Part shown: in pieces, positions 48,900 to 62,114 of the stretch
How positions within the stretch are numbered: position 1 is the stretch's first letter
Layout: every line of letters starts with the position of its first letter
Origin: Hydra vulgaris
Lineage: Eukaryota; Cnidaria; Hydrozoa; Anthoathecata; Hydridae
DNA: 64,000 nucleotides
Reading direction: 5' to 3'
Assembly: GCF_038396675.1 (NCBI RefSeq)
Contig: NC_088931.1
Coordinates: forward strand, 16,394,501-16,458,500
Notes under the pieces: generated by a model
Seen by the model: the letters and a program-made list of their open reading frames with translations, nothing else
Database searches by the model: none
What the model was told of the DNA's origin: nothing
Made by a program: the position numbers and the translations under genes

Positions 48900-50962
48900 T
48901 TATACAACTGTCATCTTTTTTGCTCGTGCAGGGGCATTTCTAAGGAGGCTCTGAACAACTTGATAAAATTCTTTTTCCGTCATCTTTAGGTACTTGAGCG
49001 TCACTACTTTGTATATTGTTTTGTAGGTCTCGTTCCGCCAAAGGTTAACTCATTTTGGCTTGTTCATTTCACCCATTTCATGACAAAATCGGTAAAAAAT
49101 CGTTTGATTATGTTCTTGATCATATCTTTGTAATCAAGCCCTCCTGTAGGCTTTTATTGTACAATCTAAGAAGTAAAAGTCACATTAAACTAGAAGTAGC
49201 TAAGTGTCCGAACACACACACATGTGTGTACCGACATAAAATAATATCGATATATCAATCTTACTTTTTCATCTAGGAATGAATCAAATTTCATATTTTT
49301 TTCAAACAGGAAAAACTCTTCTTTTGATTTTATAAATGTCTAATAAAGATATTGGAGATTGTTAAGAAATTAAGTTGTTGGTAAAGATAAATAATTGGAT
49401 ATATCGTTCATCCATTTAACAACTTTTTTTTGAAATGCCAGAACTTGTTGTTCAAAACCTAAAAAAACAAAACAATTTAATATACTTTTTCTGTTTATCA
49501 TTAAAAACTATAATATATAGTTCAAAAAATTTTGACACAATTTATACAATATTCTCAAATTATTTAGTATTAAAATTTAGATTTAAAAAAATCTAAACAT
49601 CTAATACTAAATAAATTGAGCTCTCTACTTTTTAACTTTATCAACTATACAATAAATAAATTATAACCGACAATAAATAAATTTAAACTCACAATGAATA
49701 AATTTATAGTAAAATAAAATAAATCACCTTTCTAACTTAATTGATAATTAAAAATTTAAATAATTGAATAACGCAAAGCATTTGATATATGATATGTTAA
49801 ACTTGAATTTGAAATTTGAATTAATTCATTTGAAGTAAACAATTTTGCTAAAATGGAAAAATGTAAACAGTTTTAAAATCATTGCAGAAAATTATGAACA
49901 TATTCTGAAAATTATGAACAATTCATTGCAGAAAATTATGAAAAATTCTGAAAACTGAACAAGTTCAGTTTTCAGAATTGTTATTGTGCAATACCAGAGT
50001 GTAGTAATTGTTGGCTTCACCACTATTTTACCTGTGCATAATACTGCTGTGTTATTTAATCATTTATACATGGTGGCCACCTACAATAAAAATTAAATTC
50101 TTTGATTTTTTCCAGAATCACAATTGAATTTATATTTGCTGACAAACAAAATAAAAATAATGGATAAAAACAAATCGTGAAAAAAAATTTAATAAGTTGA
50201 AAGTTTTCTTTGGTTTGTTCTGAAAATAATTTAAACTCCATAAATTTTCACTGACCTAAAACAAATTACCTAACCTTTCCATGATTTTTAACATTTTGAC
50301 AACCCTGTGATACCACTACTATAACAAATAACGCCACATGGGAATTTTACAAAACTTTTATTTAAGGTAATGAAATAATTACCATTTATGATAGAACTTT
50401 TTTGTTTTAAAACCTTTTTGATAACTGGTGGTTCCAATTGAATGGTGTTGAATCGTCACAATCACTGTAATCACTTATTAAATGTGTTTTTGGCTTTCAG
50501 TGTGAAGTATTATTATTTCCAAAGGGCTTTGAATTTGTATCATCATGAAACACCAGTCAATCAATTTCAAGTTCTTAACACTTAGTCTCATCGCCATTCT
50601 TTTCTTTCTCTTTTATTCCTTTATCCTGAGATGTACACTCACACTCAGTTTTATCAGCTACAAAATATTTTTAAACTATTAAACTAATACAAATATATAG
50701 ATACATATGTTATGTTTGAATTAATAAGTAAATATTAAAATAGTAAATTTAAATAATTGACAATGTGCCAACTTTATTTTTAAAATTGAAAAAGGTAGCC
50801 AATTATCATTTGAAAGAATATTTTTACTCATTGCATTTTTCCATGAAAATCCTTTTGGTGGCCAATGCAATACATCTGCTTCAATCAAACTATGAGGAAT
50901 AACATCTTCAATTACTCGAGAGTGTTCTTTCCACACATAAACCACATTGAAATAATCAAAAA
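48900..50962 (-). pseudogene. DUF4806-type multi-exon gene, decayed
   Basis: Four exon-like blocks in order. Exon A, about 50962-50750: DYFNVVYVWKEHSRV, EDVIPHSLIEADVLHWPPKG, SNDNWLPFSILKIKL, the N-terminal module that usually precedes DUF4806. Exon B, 50657 to about 50420: acidic linker with SDYSDCDD and stops. Exon C, 49265-49458 with AG and GTAAG borders: FEQQVLAFQKKVVKWMNDI. Exon D, 48900-49165: GGLDYKDMIKNIIKRFFTDF, then KTIYKVVTLKYLKMTEKEF and LLRNAPARAKK, the DUF4806 C-terminal pattern. Several stops and at least one frameshift. The start codon seems lost (Phe at the expected Met). The role of this family is unknown; here it is the only gene inside the AGACGTCT element. Confidence 0.55.
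49944..49979. repeat. Perfect 17-bp inverted repeat, 2-nt loop
   Basis: AATTCTGAAAACTGAAC, AA, GTTCAGTTTTCAGAATT. Confidence 0.95.
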
Positions 50963-51211
50963 TTTGATAAATAAGAAAACCCGTAAGAAATAGCAAATTT
51001 AAATTTTAATAAAATTATAAGAACTAATAAAAAATAAATTGAATTAAAAAAATATTATACTAAAAAAAATAACCTATCAATTATATGTAAATACCTAACA
51101 ATCATAAACAATTATATTCAGGGATGTATATTCTAGGGTTCCCCAGAATTTATATCCCTGAATATAATTTAATTTTCCTAGTTTGAAATAGACACTTTAA
51201 AACTGATATTT

Positions 51212-51247
51212 GATTCTATTATAATTGGAATCAGTTATAATAGAATC
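51212..51247. repeat. Perfect 13-bp inverted repeat
   Basis: GATTCTATTATAA and TTATAATAGAATC separated by 10 bp. Confidence 0.95.
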
Positions 51248-51470
51248 CAAAATGTTAATAATAATAATAACAATGATAGTAATAATAACAATGATAACAA
51301 GAGGATGAATATCAATAAAAACAACAATTAAATTATTGATAATTTTATTACTATTTGTAAAATTGATTATTACAAAAAGCAAACAAAATATTAAAAATAA
51401 TAAATCTCAAAAAAAAAAGATTTATAATATTTTATATAATATATATATAACAATAAATAAAAACAGAAAA

Positions 51471-51506
51471 AACAAATAAAACTTTTAAGTAAAAGTTTTA
51501 TTTGTT
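51471..51506. repeat. Perfect 17-bp inverted repeat, 2-nt loop
   Basis: AACAAATAAAACTTTTA, AG, TAAAAGTTTTATTTGTT. Confidence 0.95.
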
Positions 51507-51696
51507 ATGACAATGATACATATGAGTTATTTAAAAATCCTCATTTTATACAGTCAAAAATAAGGAAGTAAAAAAAAAATACAAATTTTTTGTTATAATA
51601 AAGTAATTCCATCAGTTCAAATAATTGAAGTACTATTAGTATTTTAATACATCACACAAATTTACAATTTTGACACTAATCTATAAAAAGGAATAC

Positions 51697-52091
<395 letters not shown>

Positions 52092-52449
52092 CAGGGGCGG
52101 ATCTAGCATTTTAAATGGGTGATGCGAAATTTTTTTATTGACGTCCCCCCCCCCGCAACTTCTCTAGGGTTTAAGTATAGTCAATATAAAAAGTGGAGAA
52201 ACATTAAAAGGCGTAGCGAGGGTGGGGCGGACACGCCCCAGGCAGCTTTTTTTACGAGTGGCGTCGCTGTTTATATCATTGAATAATAACTAAATTTTGT
52301 ATTGCTTTTGCAGTATCCATTTTTAGCAGAAATTTTTACAAATGTTGCCTTGGCTATTTTGTTCATAAATTAGACATGTAATTTTAAGCCTAATTTACTT
52401 AACAAAGTGCACCAACGAGAAGGTAAGCCATAGGACTTTGCACTTCATC

Positions 52450-52685
52450 TGTATACTGTCATTTTGCCCAAGGTTAGCCCTCCATTTCTGGATTCTTTCC
52501 TTTTCTTGAGAGGCACGTAGTGTAAAGTAATGTTGCCTAAGATTGGCCCTCCACTTCTGGATTCTTTCCTTTTCTTGATAGGCACGTCATGTAAAGTAAT
52601 GTTGCCTAAGGTTAGCCCTCCATTTCTGGATTCTTTCCTTTTCTTGATAGGCACGTCACGTAAAGTAATATTAGGTTATTTATTA
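52450..52685. repeat. 69-bp minisatellite, three copies plus partials
   Basis: GCCCTCCATTTCTGGATTC recurs at 52477, 52546 and 52615 (period 69), with partial copies near 52735 and 52814. The period is a multiple of three, so a frame stays open on the minus strand, but it resembles no protein. Confidence 0.9.
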
Positions 52686-52912
52686 AGGTTAAGTAATATT
52701 AGGTTAAGTAACTAGAAATATAATAATAAAGGTTAGTCCTCCATTTCTGGATTTTATCTTTATTTTATTTTATATTATTAATCTTATATTATATTATATT
52801 ATTAATCTTGCCTAAGGTTAGCCCTCCATATCTGGATTCTTTTTTTTTTAATTTTAAACTGTTTTTTGTTATAATAATTTTTGTTATATTTTTTTATTGA
52901 AGTTCTATATTT

Positions 52913-53092
<180 letters not shown>

Positions 53093-53141
53093 ATTAGTAA
53101 AAATCAAATTAGAAAAAAGTAAAATAAAAGTTAGTACACTA

Positions 53142-56100
53142 CTAAATAAAAGCTAAGTCTAAACGTCTTACACCTGACTTTGAAAAAATGTCAATGACTC
53201 TTTCAACATCTGGAAAAATTTCTTGATGTATGGACATTAATGCTAAAGAGTTAAAGCGAGACTCAATCATATTACTTCTGGAGTATGTTTTTAGCCTACG
53301 TATAACTGAAATACTTCTTTCACATTCACAAGTTGTTATTGGAATTGTTCCTAAAATTATAAATGCTGTCCTTATATTTGGAAAACCTCTCATGTCAATG
53401 GACTTTAAAGTACCAGCAACAGTTGAAGGAATATTTAACTGGTTTTTCCAAAATAATTCCCATAAATCTAACTCAGCATGTATTGAAGTAAAATGAGGCA
53501 TATCAGATGAATAGAAATTTAAAAATTCATAAAAATCAGATTTCCATGGTTTTTTAACTTGTATTCTGGATAGTACAGTTGAAGGAACTGCTGCTAGACC
53601 TTTATAAACAAACATGCCATTTTCTGGAAACCTATTATCTAGCTCATTAATAAGATGTTCAATTAATGGAGAAGTAATGCTATGTTTAAAATAGTCACAA
53701 ACTGTATTTGTTGGATAATTATCCCGGTAAACCTGGACATTACACAATCTAGGTCTCACTTCTTGTATATCAAGAGTTTTGGCCAAACTAAGAGCGATAG
53801 CGTACCATTCAGTGTGATATATATCAATTTTATTTTTAATTTCTAATAACAGATTTTTTAGATTAGTTATTTCAAAACACTGCTGGGATATGTCAAAAGA
53901 TTTAGTTTGAAGAGTTACAGTAATTGCATAAAAAAAATCCATTAATTGTTTTGTAATAACTAAACTTACAATAAAAGAGTAATCTGTTAATAATCTTAAA
54001 AAAGAAGAGGATTTGGAAGCAGTTTCACTGTTATATTCCTTTGACTCATTTAACCCCATCTCCTCTAAAGCATGAATAATAGGTATAAAACTATCAAAAA
54101 AAACATCAACACCTCTCAGCTTTTGAACCCATCTTGTTCGACAAGTATCTATTATCTTTTCTTGATTTGGACTTAAATACTTTTTGAGACAGTTACTACG
54201 TTTAGGAGATAAGTTAAAAAAATAAGAAATTTCTTTTACTTGGCCAAGAAGATTTTTTACTTTTTGAACTTGGCATGCAGCTGCTACTACTAAACTAAGT
54301 CTATGGCTTGCACAATGAACAAATATAGCTTTATGATTAAGAACTTTTATTCGAGAAGCAACTCCTTTATACTCACCTGCCATACAACCCGCACCGTCAT
54401 ACCCTTGGCCTCTACAATTTTGAATATTAAGTCCAAACTCTTGAAGTGCATTAAGTACATTTAGAGATAGACTAAGACCAGATGTACCAGTCTTGCAATC
54501 AATAAATCTTAAGAAATCCTCGCAAATCTCATTATTTGAATTTACATATCTTAAAACAAGTGACATTTGTTCAGTATTTGAACAGTCAACTGCTTCATCA
54601 CAAAGAATTGAAAAAAAAATTGAATGCTTGACATTTTTTATTAAAACTTCCTCAATCGCTTTCCCACAAGAATCAATAAGTTGGTTTTGGGTAGTTTTTG
54701 ATATATAGGTTGCATTTTTTGGACTTGAAGAAAGATGATTAGCTAATATTTGATCACCAGCATCAACACGAAAATTTAAAAGCTCTATGAAGTTACCAAC
54801 TCCAACTTTTTGTGTAGAAGATTCCCCAATATCAGGATGATATTTGCTATCATCACGATGTCCACGAAATGCTAGATCGTTTCTACCAAGAAATATTATT
54901 GTTTTAATTATTGGAACTAATTTTTTTCGGTTATCAGAAAGAAGTTTCAAACAAGAATTATTTAAATCAACCTCAATAACATTACTTTTGGAATTGCAAC
55001 GTGAAAGCAATGCATTAAATGAAAGCATAGATTTTTCATGTAAAACACAATTTTCCTCATGCTTTCTATAATCACGAACAGCATTACCCCACTCTTGATG
55101 GGGCTTGAAAACTAAATTTAATACTCCAGACTTATTTGGAATACTAGCACCTAGCAAAGTACAAGGAAGACAGTAAGCTCCATCTTCTTTGCTAGAATAA
55201 GCTAACCAAGAAAACTGGCTGAGCCATTCAAATTTAAATGATCTTTTTGTATTAAAAGATATTGGAAAAACAAACATAGAATTAGGACAAAATACTTTGT
55301 TTACCATATCTAACAAATAAGAATCATCTTTGCCAGCGATTAAAAGTTTACCTCGAACAAGATATGTTGAAACATCATACAAAGAATTTAATTCATTATA
55401 TGAAGGAATAATAACTGAGTTGGAGTCTAATGACTTAACTATTTTTGAATCTACAGAAGGTTCAAAAGGCAACTCTATGAAAGCATTGTCTTTTTTAAAG
55501 TTAATTTTAGATTGAATTTTGACATGTTTTGCAGAATCAAGTTTTTTTTTTTTATTTGTTTCAGTTTGAGGACTAAAAAAGTGTAAAGGATAAGTAGCAT
55601 CGTTTTTTATAGCCAAATTCTTATTATTGCTAGAAATTAGTTTAGGCTTTTTAATAATTGGTACAAAATGGTTCGGTGTCCAGTTATTATTTTGCATCAC
55701 TGACATAATATCAGTATTACACCATAAAATATTTAAAACATTTTGATCTTGATTTTTAATTGAACGAAATGGAAAAATAAGTGTATTAAAAAGTTTTTTG
55801 AATTTTTCTAAGCCAAAATCAGGATAAATTGATCTAATAGGAATATTTAAAACTGATGACAAAGCAATTAGACATAAAAATGAAGAAAACTTGTTAGCTC
55901 GGCAGTTGATCAATGCTTCCATTATTATAATTTCAGAAGCTGATTCACTGTTAATTAATTTAAATTGATCTGAACATTCAAAAGAAACACAGGCTACTAG
56001 AACACTGGAAAGATTAGAAAAATTATTGTTTTCAACCTGTTTAACAAAAAGGGAGTACCTCGCATAGTAGGAAACTTTTTCAAACAATTCAATCGAAGTT

Positions 56101-56481
56101 AGAAGCCTCAATACATTAACTGTCTTCAGAGACGAATTGCTTAAAAGAGAAGCTGAACTGTAGAGGCAATTTCCATCTTCAGATGACCTTAAATAAAATA
56201 AAAAGTATACTAAAACAAGCTCAGTTTATATTAAATACTAGCTGAAAATATAAAATACCATTAACTTTAATAATAGGGTTTTACCTTAAAGCAACATAAT
56301 CTTTAGTATCTTCTTGCTTTGGTATAAAACGATCCATTTCAGTATTTTCAGAAGCCTGACTATGTGGCTGAACTGGACTCTTATTATTTAAAACTTTCAA
56401 TTCTTCAGTCAACTGGTTTTTATATTTGCGAATATTTGGCAAATGTCTAGCCTTAATTGCATTTGAGACTAAAAAATTCAT
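53142..56481 (-). CDS. OTU-domain / hAT transposase fusion, 1080 residues, spliced
   Basis: Complement of join(53142-56187, 56285-56481). Exon 1 (65 codons plus 2 nt) starts MNFLVSNAIKARHLPN; donor TTTAAG|GTAAAA, 97-bp intron, acceptor TTTAAG|GTCATC. Residues about 67-241 look like an OTU cysteine protease: SSEDGNCLYSS (Asp70, Cys73) and NNWTPNHFVPI (His239). A TTF-type zinc-finger region follows at about 395-450 (YCLPC; CVLH). Then DUF4371 (NDLAFRGHRDD) and the hAT core: ILCDEAVD (Asp596), GYDGAGCMAG (Asp663), HCASHRL and CECERSISVIRRLK (Glu1022, dimerisation region). No lesion was seen. The transposase should cut and paste the element; what the OTU part does (ubiquitin cleavage or another role) is unknown. 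Confidence 0.82.
56188..56284 (-). other. Intron of OTU-hAT gene
   Basis: 97-bp GT-AG intron. Removing it keeps the frame (3046 + 197 nt = 1081 codons), which supports the exon model. Confidence 0.8.
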
Positions 56482-56581
56482 TTTTTTTTAACTTTAGTTT
56501 ACAAGCAAAGTCCAACGACGAAAATTACGAGCGAAGAACGTTTATAAGGTGGCATATCAGAATTTTGTAAAATTTGAACGA

Positions 56582-56900
56582 TTTGGAGCAACTGATGCAA
56601 TTGTTCTAAACTTTCTACAAATTTGATTGGTTATAAATAACATTTCTTATCTTTTTTGTAAAGTTTTTTGCGGAAGTTTTGTAGCAACTGATGCAATTGT
56701 TATTTTATTAAATAGTGATTGGTTTAAACTGTTTTTTAACCAATCATTAATGATTTAGAGTACAATTGCATCAGTTGCTACAAAGTGATCGGAAAAATAT
56801 GTGAAAAAGTACAAATATGATTGGTTAAAACGTACTTTTTTTTTTTTAAACCAATCGCATTTGTATTTAATGAAGAACAATTGCATCAGTTGCTCCAAAA
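56582..56900. repeat. Nested fold-back upstream of the OTU-hAT start codon
   Basis: GCAACTGATGCAATTGT occurs at about 56589 and 56684, and its complement at about 56763 and 56879. The outer pair extends to GGAGCAACTG and CAGTTGCTCC. It could be a MITE or hold transposase-binding or promoter sites. Confidence 0.85.
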
Positions 56901-57135
56901 CGCAGGAATTTTGTATAAGTAACGCATAAGTAACTATAGAGATAAAATAAAATCGAGTTTAAATGAATTTTTTTCGAGTTAAAAACAAGTATTTTATTTT
57001 TTGTGAATACCAGATTCCAATTTCTACTTTTACTTTTTATTAAGAAAAAAAAGTGAAAAAGAGATACACTTAAATTTAGCGTTGAAAAAAGGCTGATGCA
57101 TGCGCATCATTCGCGACACCCTGGATCCGCCCCTG

Positions 57136-57344
57136 ATATATATATATCGTTTTATCTTCGAAAGATACATTAAGGATGTTCTGAAAGCAATAACTGTCTT
57201 TATAAGCATCATTTCTTTAAACCGTAACTGCTTTGATCACAATTTTACTTCAGAAACTTTTCTATTTAAAAAACATGGCTGCCGTTTCTTTCACGCTTAT
57301 TTAAATTTGAATGAATTATGAATGGAAAAAATAATAATAAACTT
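57136..57344. other. Right part of the AGACGTCT element, non-coding
   Basis: A remnant AT run then ordinary sequence. A 73-codon frame here has no relatives I recognise. Confidence 0.35.
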
Positions 57345-57545
57345 CAAGACGCCTTAATTTTAGACGTCTTGAAGACGCAGTAAATATAACATTTTAACAC
57401 GCAAGAAAAAATACATCTTCAAGACGTCTACAAGAGAGCGTGTCTAAGATATCTTTAATTGAGACGTTTTGAAGATGTCTCAAAACTGTCTTAGACGTCT
57501 ATAGACAAATGAGTAGTGAAATAGACGTCTAATAGATGACTTGTG
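57345..57545. repeat. Right AGACGTCT array
   Basis: Several AGACGTCT and AAGACGCC/AGATGTCT variants in inverted arrangement to the left array. Confidence 0.85.
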
Positions 57546-57555
57546 CCGGCTGGGC

Positions 57556-58190
57556 AAAACCACGTGATTGGTGAACTGATGAGTTATTAATTAGTTCAAA
57601 TTGAGCATTTGTTTCACCGCGCTAAAACTATTTTTATTCTTTTGAAGATATTGAGAAGATTCAATAACTGTATAGTATTGGCTTTCAAACATTTTTTGAT
57701 TAAAGTTATTAGAGTCATCGACGTCACTGTGCGCGACATTTTCATCTAGAAATTTATTTATAAAGTTTTCCTCCACTTTAAAGTAAAGAATATACAAATA
57801 AACGCAAAATAGTTAATAAAATAGTTAGCAATAGTTAAAATAAAAGTTAAAAACCCTAACTCTTACTGATACAGATTCGGGATTTCATTTCGTTTTCTTA
57901 GACACCCACTCGCGTACAATCAGCTTATCATATGATATGTATGCAAATTTTCCGCTCAATTTTCATTTTTTCTCTAAGATCTTTTCTTATTAGGTTCGTT
58001 TCGAAGCAAAAATTTTCGTTTATGTAGATATTTTCACCCTTTAATTAAGAAGAATTTTTTAAATTTTCTACCTTATCTTTGTAGTCTAACAGCTTAATAA
58101 TAATTGTGCGTGGTGTTTTTGCATCTCGGCGTCCACTACGATGCGCTCGTTCAATTCTCACATTTTTAACCCCCAGAGTCTCCTCAAAAA
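57556..58190 (-). pseudogene. LINE-3, displaced 5' part of ORF2 and C-terminal ORF1
   Basis: 57591-57797 reads ENFINKFLDENVAHSDVDDS and ESQYYTVIESSQYLQKNKN, alignable with the N-terminus of LINE-1 ORF2 (ETSYFYPSNVSKYLKGDN). 57885-58186 reads GVKNVRIERAHRSGRRD, TIIIKLLDYKDKVENLKN and EKMKIER, the RRM part of ORF1. Frameshifts and stops are present. The left boundary is the AGACGTCT element, the right boundary LINE-4. Confidence 0.75.
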
Positions 58191-59346
58191 GTTAAAGAAA
58201 TAACAGGAGTGGGAATTGTGAAAAGCGATAATCTTCCAAAAAGTTTGCAAAGAGATGATGATAGAGGAGATGCTTTTGTTAATAAAGAAATTGCTGAAAC
58301 ATTTATTAGCTTTTTTATTAATATAGGAAAAAAGCTTGCCAGTGCAATTCCTGAGGGAACAAAATTTTTAATCTTTTTTGAAAAAATCTGATTCCTTCAT
58401 GGAGGAGTCGGAGCTTTTAATTGATGAACTTCGACTAGCAATTAGTATGGTGAAAACAAATAAAAGTTCGGGTCTGGATGAAGTCAACCCTGATGTTGTA
58501 AAAAAGGTCTCAGATATTATAGAGAAACCTCTTTTTAAAGTTTTTAATATTTCCCTAAAACACGGCATTTTTCCGGACCAACTAAAATTAGCAAAAATAA
58601 TTCCGATATACAAAGGCGGTGATGACTCAATAAAATCTAACTACAGACCAATTTCCATACTTTCTTGTTTTTCCAAAATACTAGAGCGTATTATGCGCAA
58701 CAGACTGTACAATTATCTTGAAAAAAACAACATTCTTTATCATAAACAGTTTGGTTTTCGCTACACCCATTCCACGGAACATGCAGTAATTGATCTTGCC
58801 AACCAAATTTTAAATGGTTTTGATAATGACAGTTACACACTCAGAATTTTTCTAGATCTATCAAAAGCATTTGATACTGTCAACCACAAGATTCTTTTTT
58901 ATAAGCTACCCAATTATGGAGTAGTTCACTCCAGCTTAAAGTGGCTGCAATGTTATTTACAAAATCGTAAACAAGGAGTACCATATGACTTAACATGTTC
59001 CCCATTTGAATCAATAAATTGCGGAGTTCCCCAAGGATCAATACTTGGACCCCTGTTGTTTTTAATTTATATTAATGATATTTATTTGTCTTCAAAAATA
59101 CTTAATTATATTATTTTTGCTGATGACACAAATGTTTTCTTTTCTGACTCAAATTTAAAAAATATTTTTTATATTGTAAACACAGAATTAATATATCTTA
59201 ATGAGTGGTTTGAAGCAAATAAAATTTCATTAAATGTTGAAAAAACAAAATATATTTTGTTTGCTAAGCTATCTAAATCCGAGAACCTTCCACTTAAATT
59301 ACCTGAACTAACAATTAACAATATTAAAATAAAAAGTGTTTTTTAA
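58191..59346 (+). pseudogene. LINE-4 ORF2, first part (reverse transcriptase)
   Basis: Reads KEITGVGIVKSDNLPKSL, then after a frameshift near 58375 ESELLIDELRLAISMVKTN, SNYRPISILSCFSKILERI, STEHAVIDLA, FLDLSKAFDTVNHKIL, CGVPQGSILGPLL and FADDTNVF. It ends near NNIKIKSVF, where the TTAA insertion lies. The RT core with its Asp pair is intact; the endonuclease is absent through 5' truncation. Confidence 0.85.
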
Positions 59347-62110
59347 GGTGGTACACCACCAAATATTCTAAATTCTTTAAAAGTTGAAAAAAAATAATCA
59401 ATTTGATATTAATACAAAATATATAAATTGAGAAGGCTTTTTTATACTTAACTTTATTTTGTCTCGCTTATTTTGCCTCGTTTATATCAAAAAAACCGTC
59501 TTTTTGATGAGTCTATTCAAAACACAATATCTTGAAATATATTAATGCATAACCTATGAAGTTTTTTGCACATGTTTTAGACATGTAAACTAAGGTATTG
59601 ACATAGGGATTTTTAGATTATTTGGCTACATCAATAACTATTGCAGTTCTTCTATAGAACATTAAAAAAAAATTTTTTTTAGGCCTAAAAACTAATAAAT
59701 AAAGAGATGGGAGAATAATTTTTGAATTTTGAAATGTCATTCCTTACAACATAGTATAATAAACATTTCCTGAAAATTTGAAGTGATTTGCTTTACTACT
59801 TCACAAGATATCATGTTTTCAATAACACCATGTTTCACAAAAATCAAAAACAGAGAAAAACGCAAAAGAAGATTTGATGACAAAAAAAGTAAACTATAAA
59901 GTATGAAAAACTAATAAAATTCAGCAGAATAAGCTTGGCATGGTTCTAATTGAGCTTCCTTATCATTAAACCCTTTTTTTTGGTGGCGCAACTTCTGTCG
60001 TTGGGATTTTGCAGTAAGTGAAGAATTGATTGCAGATTTTTAGTTCTGCATTTATCACGGTTAATCAACCCGATATGAGTAAAACGTCCAATACGTATTC
60101 CCAAATTTTTTAAAACATCAATAATTCCATGAGTACCTTCATTAAAATTAATAATAGCAGAATTTACTGACATTTCAATAATATTTCTATTTACAAAAAT
60201 ATGTTTGGGGCATCGTTTCCAGATTATGGCATTTAATGCTTCATTATTGTTTTATGTAAGACCGTGTAGGCACTATTTAAGTAGTTATTTATTGCTTAAG
60301 TCTTTGAATACAGGGACAAGAATACTTTTTATTGCTAATGGCAAGCTTAGCTTGGGTTTTTATGTTTTATGTACACTTATATGGTCACATTGCCATTTAC
60401 ACCAGCTGGCAATAATTGGTGGGCGAAATTGATGACGTATAATCATGTCTTTAATATCAGAGTTGTGAAAAAGTAACAGCCTTTTTCATTTGATATATAT
60501 TACCTAAATTTTGTCTAATAGCCATTCCAAAATAATTTTGTAAAAGGTTAAGTGCTTTATTGGTTAACCTCCCTTTTCCTGCTACTGGTTTTCCATCACA
60601 CAACTTTTTTCCACGTAGACGTTGACGCAGTGCACGACCACGACTTCCTATCTTTTTTTGGATGTGCCCAATACATTCTGCTTTTTTGATCTCTATATCT
60701 TTGTATGGACATGAAGCTAATACTGCAGAATACGATGAGGTATCACCATCACCCAAATAACTAGTATATTGTAACTTATATTTTTCGACAGGCCGATGGA
60801 AAATAGTAATTGCACCTGCACCTTCCATAGCACCAGATGATCTTTGATGATTTGAAAGACATTTATGGAATGCTTTCCAATCCTCATATTCTGGAGTTCC
60901 TTTTTTGCTTTTCCAAAGAATACATCCTTTACAATGTTTTGACAACACAACGGCATCTATACATTTGCCTGTTAAAGTAGATATGGCTGTGACAACACCA
61001 TTAAATGATGAGTGACCTCTTTTTTGCCACGTTCCGTCAACTGAAACCTGACATTGAATTGTATCATCATGTGAAGCATTATTATTAATCAAGTTTCTAG
61101 TTTCTAATGCTGCTTTGTTAGTAACCTGTTGAGCAACAGTTTCATAAGCATTGTATAATTTTTTGTTAATTTTATCATATGCATTGTAGGTAATTGAAGG
61201 AATGTTCATTAGTTGGTGGTATAGTTTCATTAGTTCATAACCTTCACCTATTTCTCTAAATGCTAATACAGAAAGAACATTTATTTCATAGCTATCTCTT
61301 CCTACAGAATTATTAAAAAGATTTGAAATAGGTCTGGAAGTTTGAAATGAATGACACCAATCACAGGAAGTACAGCAAAGTTCCAAAGTCAAACAAAGTC
61401 CCATTCTTTTATTAGGACGATTTTGTATAAAAAATGAAGAAAAGCAACTCGGACATTTCATAACTTCGAGAATCATTAAATGAAGTAACTCAAAGTTCAT
61501 TATAAAGTTGAAATCATTATAAACAAGTTCTTGATTTTTCCTTGCAATAATTTTTTTTTGCACTGACTATTGTTGTAAAAGAATTTGGCTCTTGTGGTAT
61601 AACTATGCTCTGGCATTGAATTTTTTGTGCTTTGTCGTAACGATTAATTCTTTGGTAATGTCTTTTTTTCCTTCTAGCATAGGGTCTGACCATTTTAAGG
61701 CTAATAAGTTAACAGGACCTAAGTCTTTTATTCAGAACAAATATTTTTTTAATCAGTCAGAATATTAACTATTCATCAAATTAAGCAGCATTTAGCGATT
61801 TTATTTACAATTTATTTTGATTTTCCAATTAATAATGTAAAACCACTATAAAAACTTATTTAAGCTTATGACTTATTAATTACAGAACAAACTAAAAATT
61901 ATCCAGTTGTTTTTATGGATGTTTTGCGTTGCTAAGGCCGCTGCTATGGAACTTTTTTTAAAAAAGTTACTTTTTCTCAATATCAAAAAAAAAATTTGCC
62001 AACTAACTTTATATATTATTAATCTACAATAAATTGTCTATCAAATGAGCTAAATATCAAAAATTTCATATTTTTAAAGATTTGGAGAAAATATTTGGTG
62101 TTGTACCACC
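59347..62110 (-). mobile_element. Kolobok-like DNA transposon with TTAA target duplication
   Basis: Ends GGTGGTACACCACCAAATATT and the complement of AATATTTGGTGTTGTACCACC are inverted. TTAA flanks both sides (59343-59346 and 62111-62114). 2764 bp, one broken gene on the minus strand. TTAA targets and this transposase type fit Kolobok; piggyBac shares TTAA but its transposase is different. Confidence 0.85.
59911..61693 (-). pseudogene. Kolobok / Mutator-like-domain transposase, broken
   Basis: Starts MVRPYARRKKRHYQRINRYD at 61693. A Cys-rich part follows (MKCPSCFSSFF, LCCTSCDWCHSF). The catalytic core has QVSVDGTWQKRGHSSFNGVV (first Asp), VLSKHCKGC, SSGAMEGAGAITIF, YTSYLGDGDTSSYSAV (second Asp) and KKAECIGHIQKKIGSRGRAL (Glu). 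Downstream parts read DIKDMIIRHQFRPP, ASWCKWQCD, NNNEALNAIIWKRCPKHIF and INFNEGTHGIIDVLKNLGI, ending YSAEFY before TAG 59911. Frameshifts lie at about 61555, 60470 and 59970, with stops around 60.25-60.4 kb. The catalytic acids are still present. Confidence 0.82.
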
Positions 62111-62114
62111 TTAA

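Noticed and set aside
49055-49276. Plus-strand 73-codon frame
   Set aside because: Antisense shadow of the DUF4806-type exon D, whose conserved pattern is on the minus strand.
59347-62110. piggyBac assignment because of the TTAA target
   Set aside because: The protein has the VDGTWQKRGHSS and GDGD/ECIGH motifs of the Kolobok/Mutator-like type, not a piggyBac transposase.
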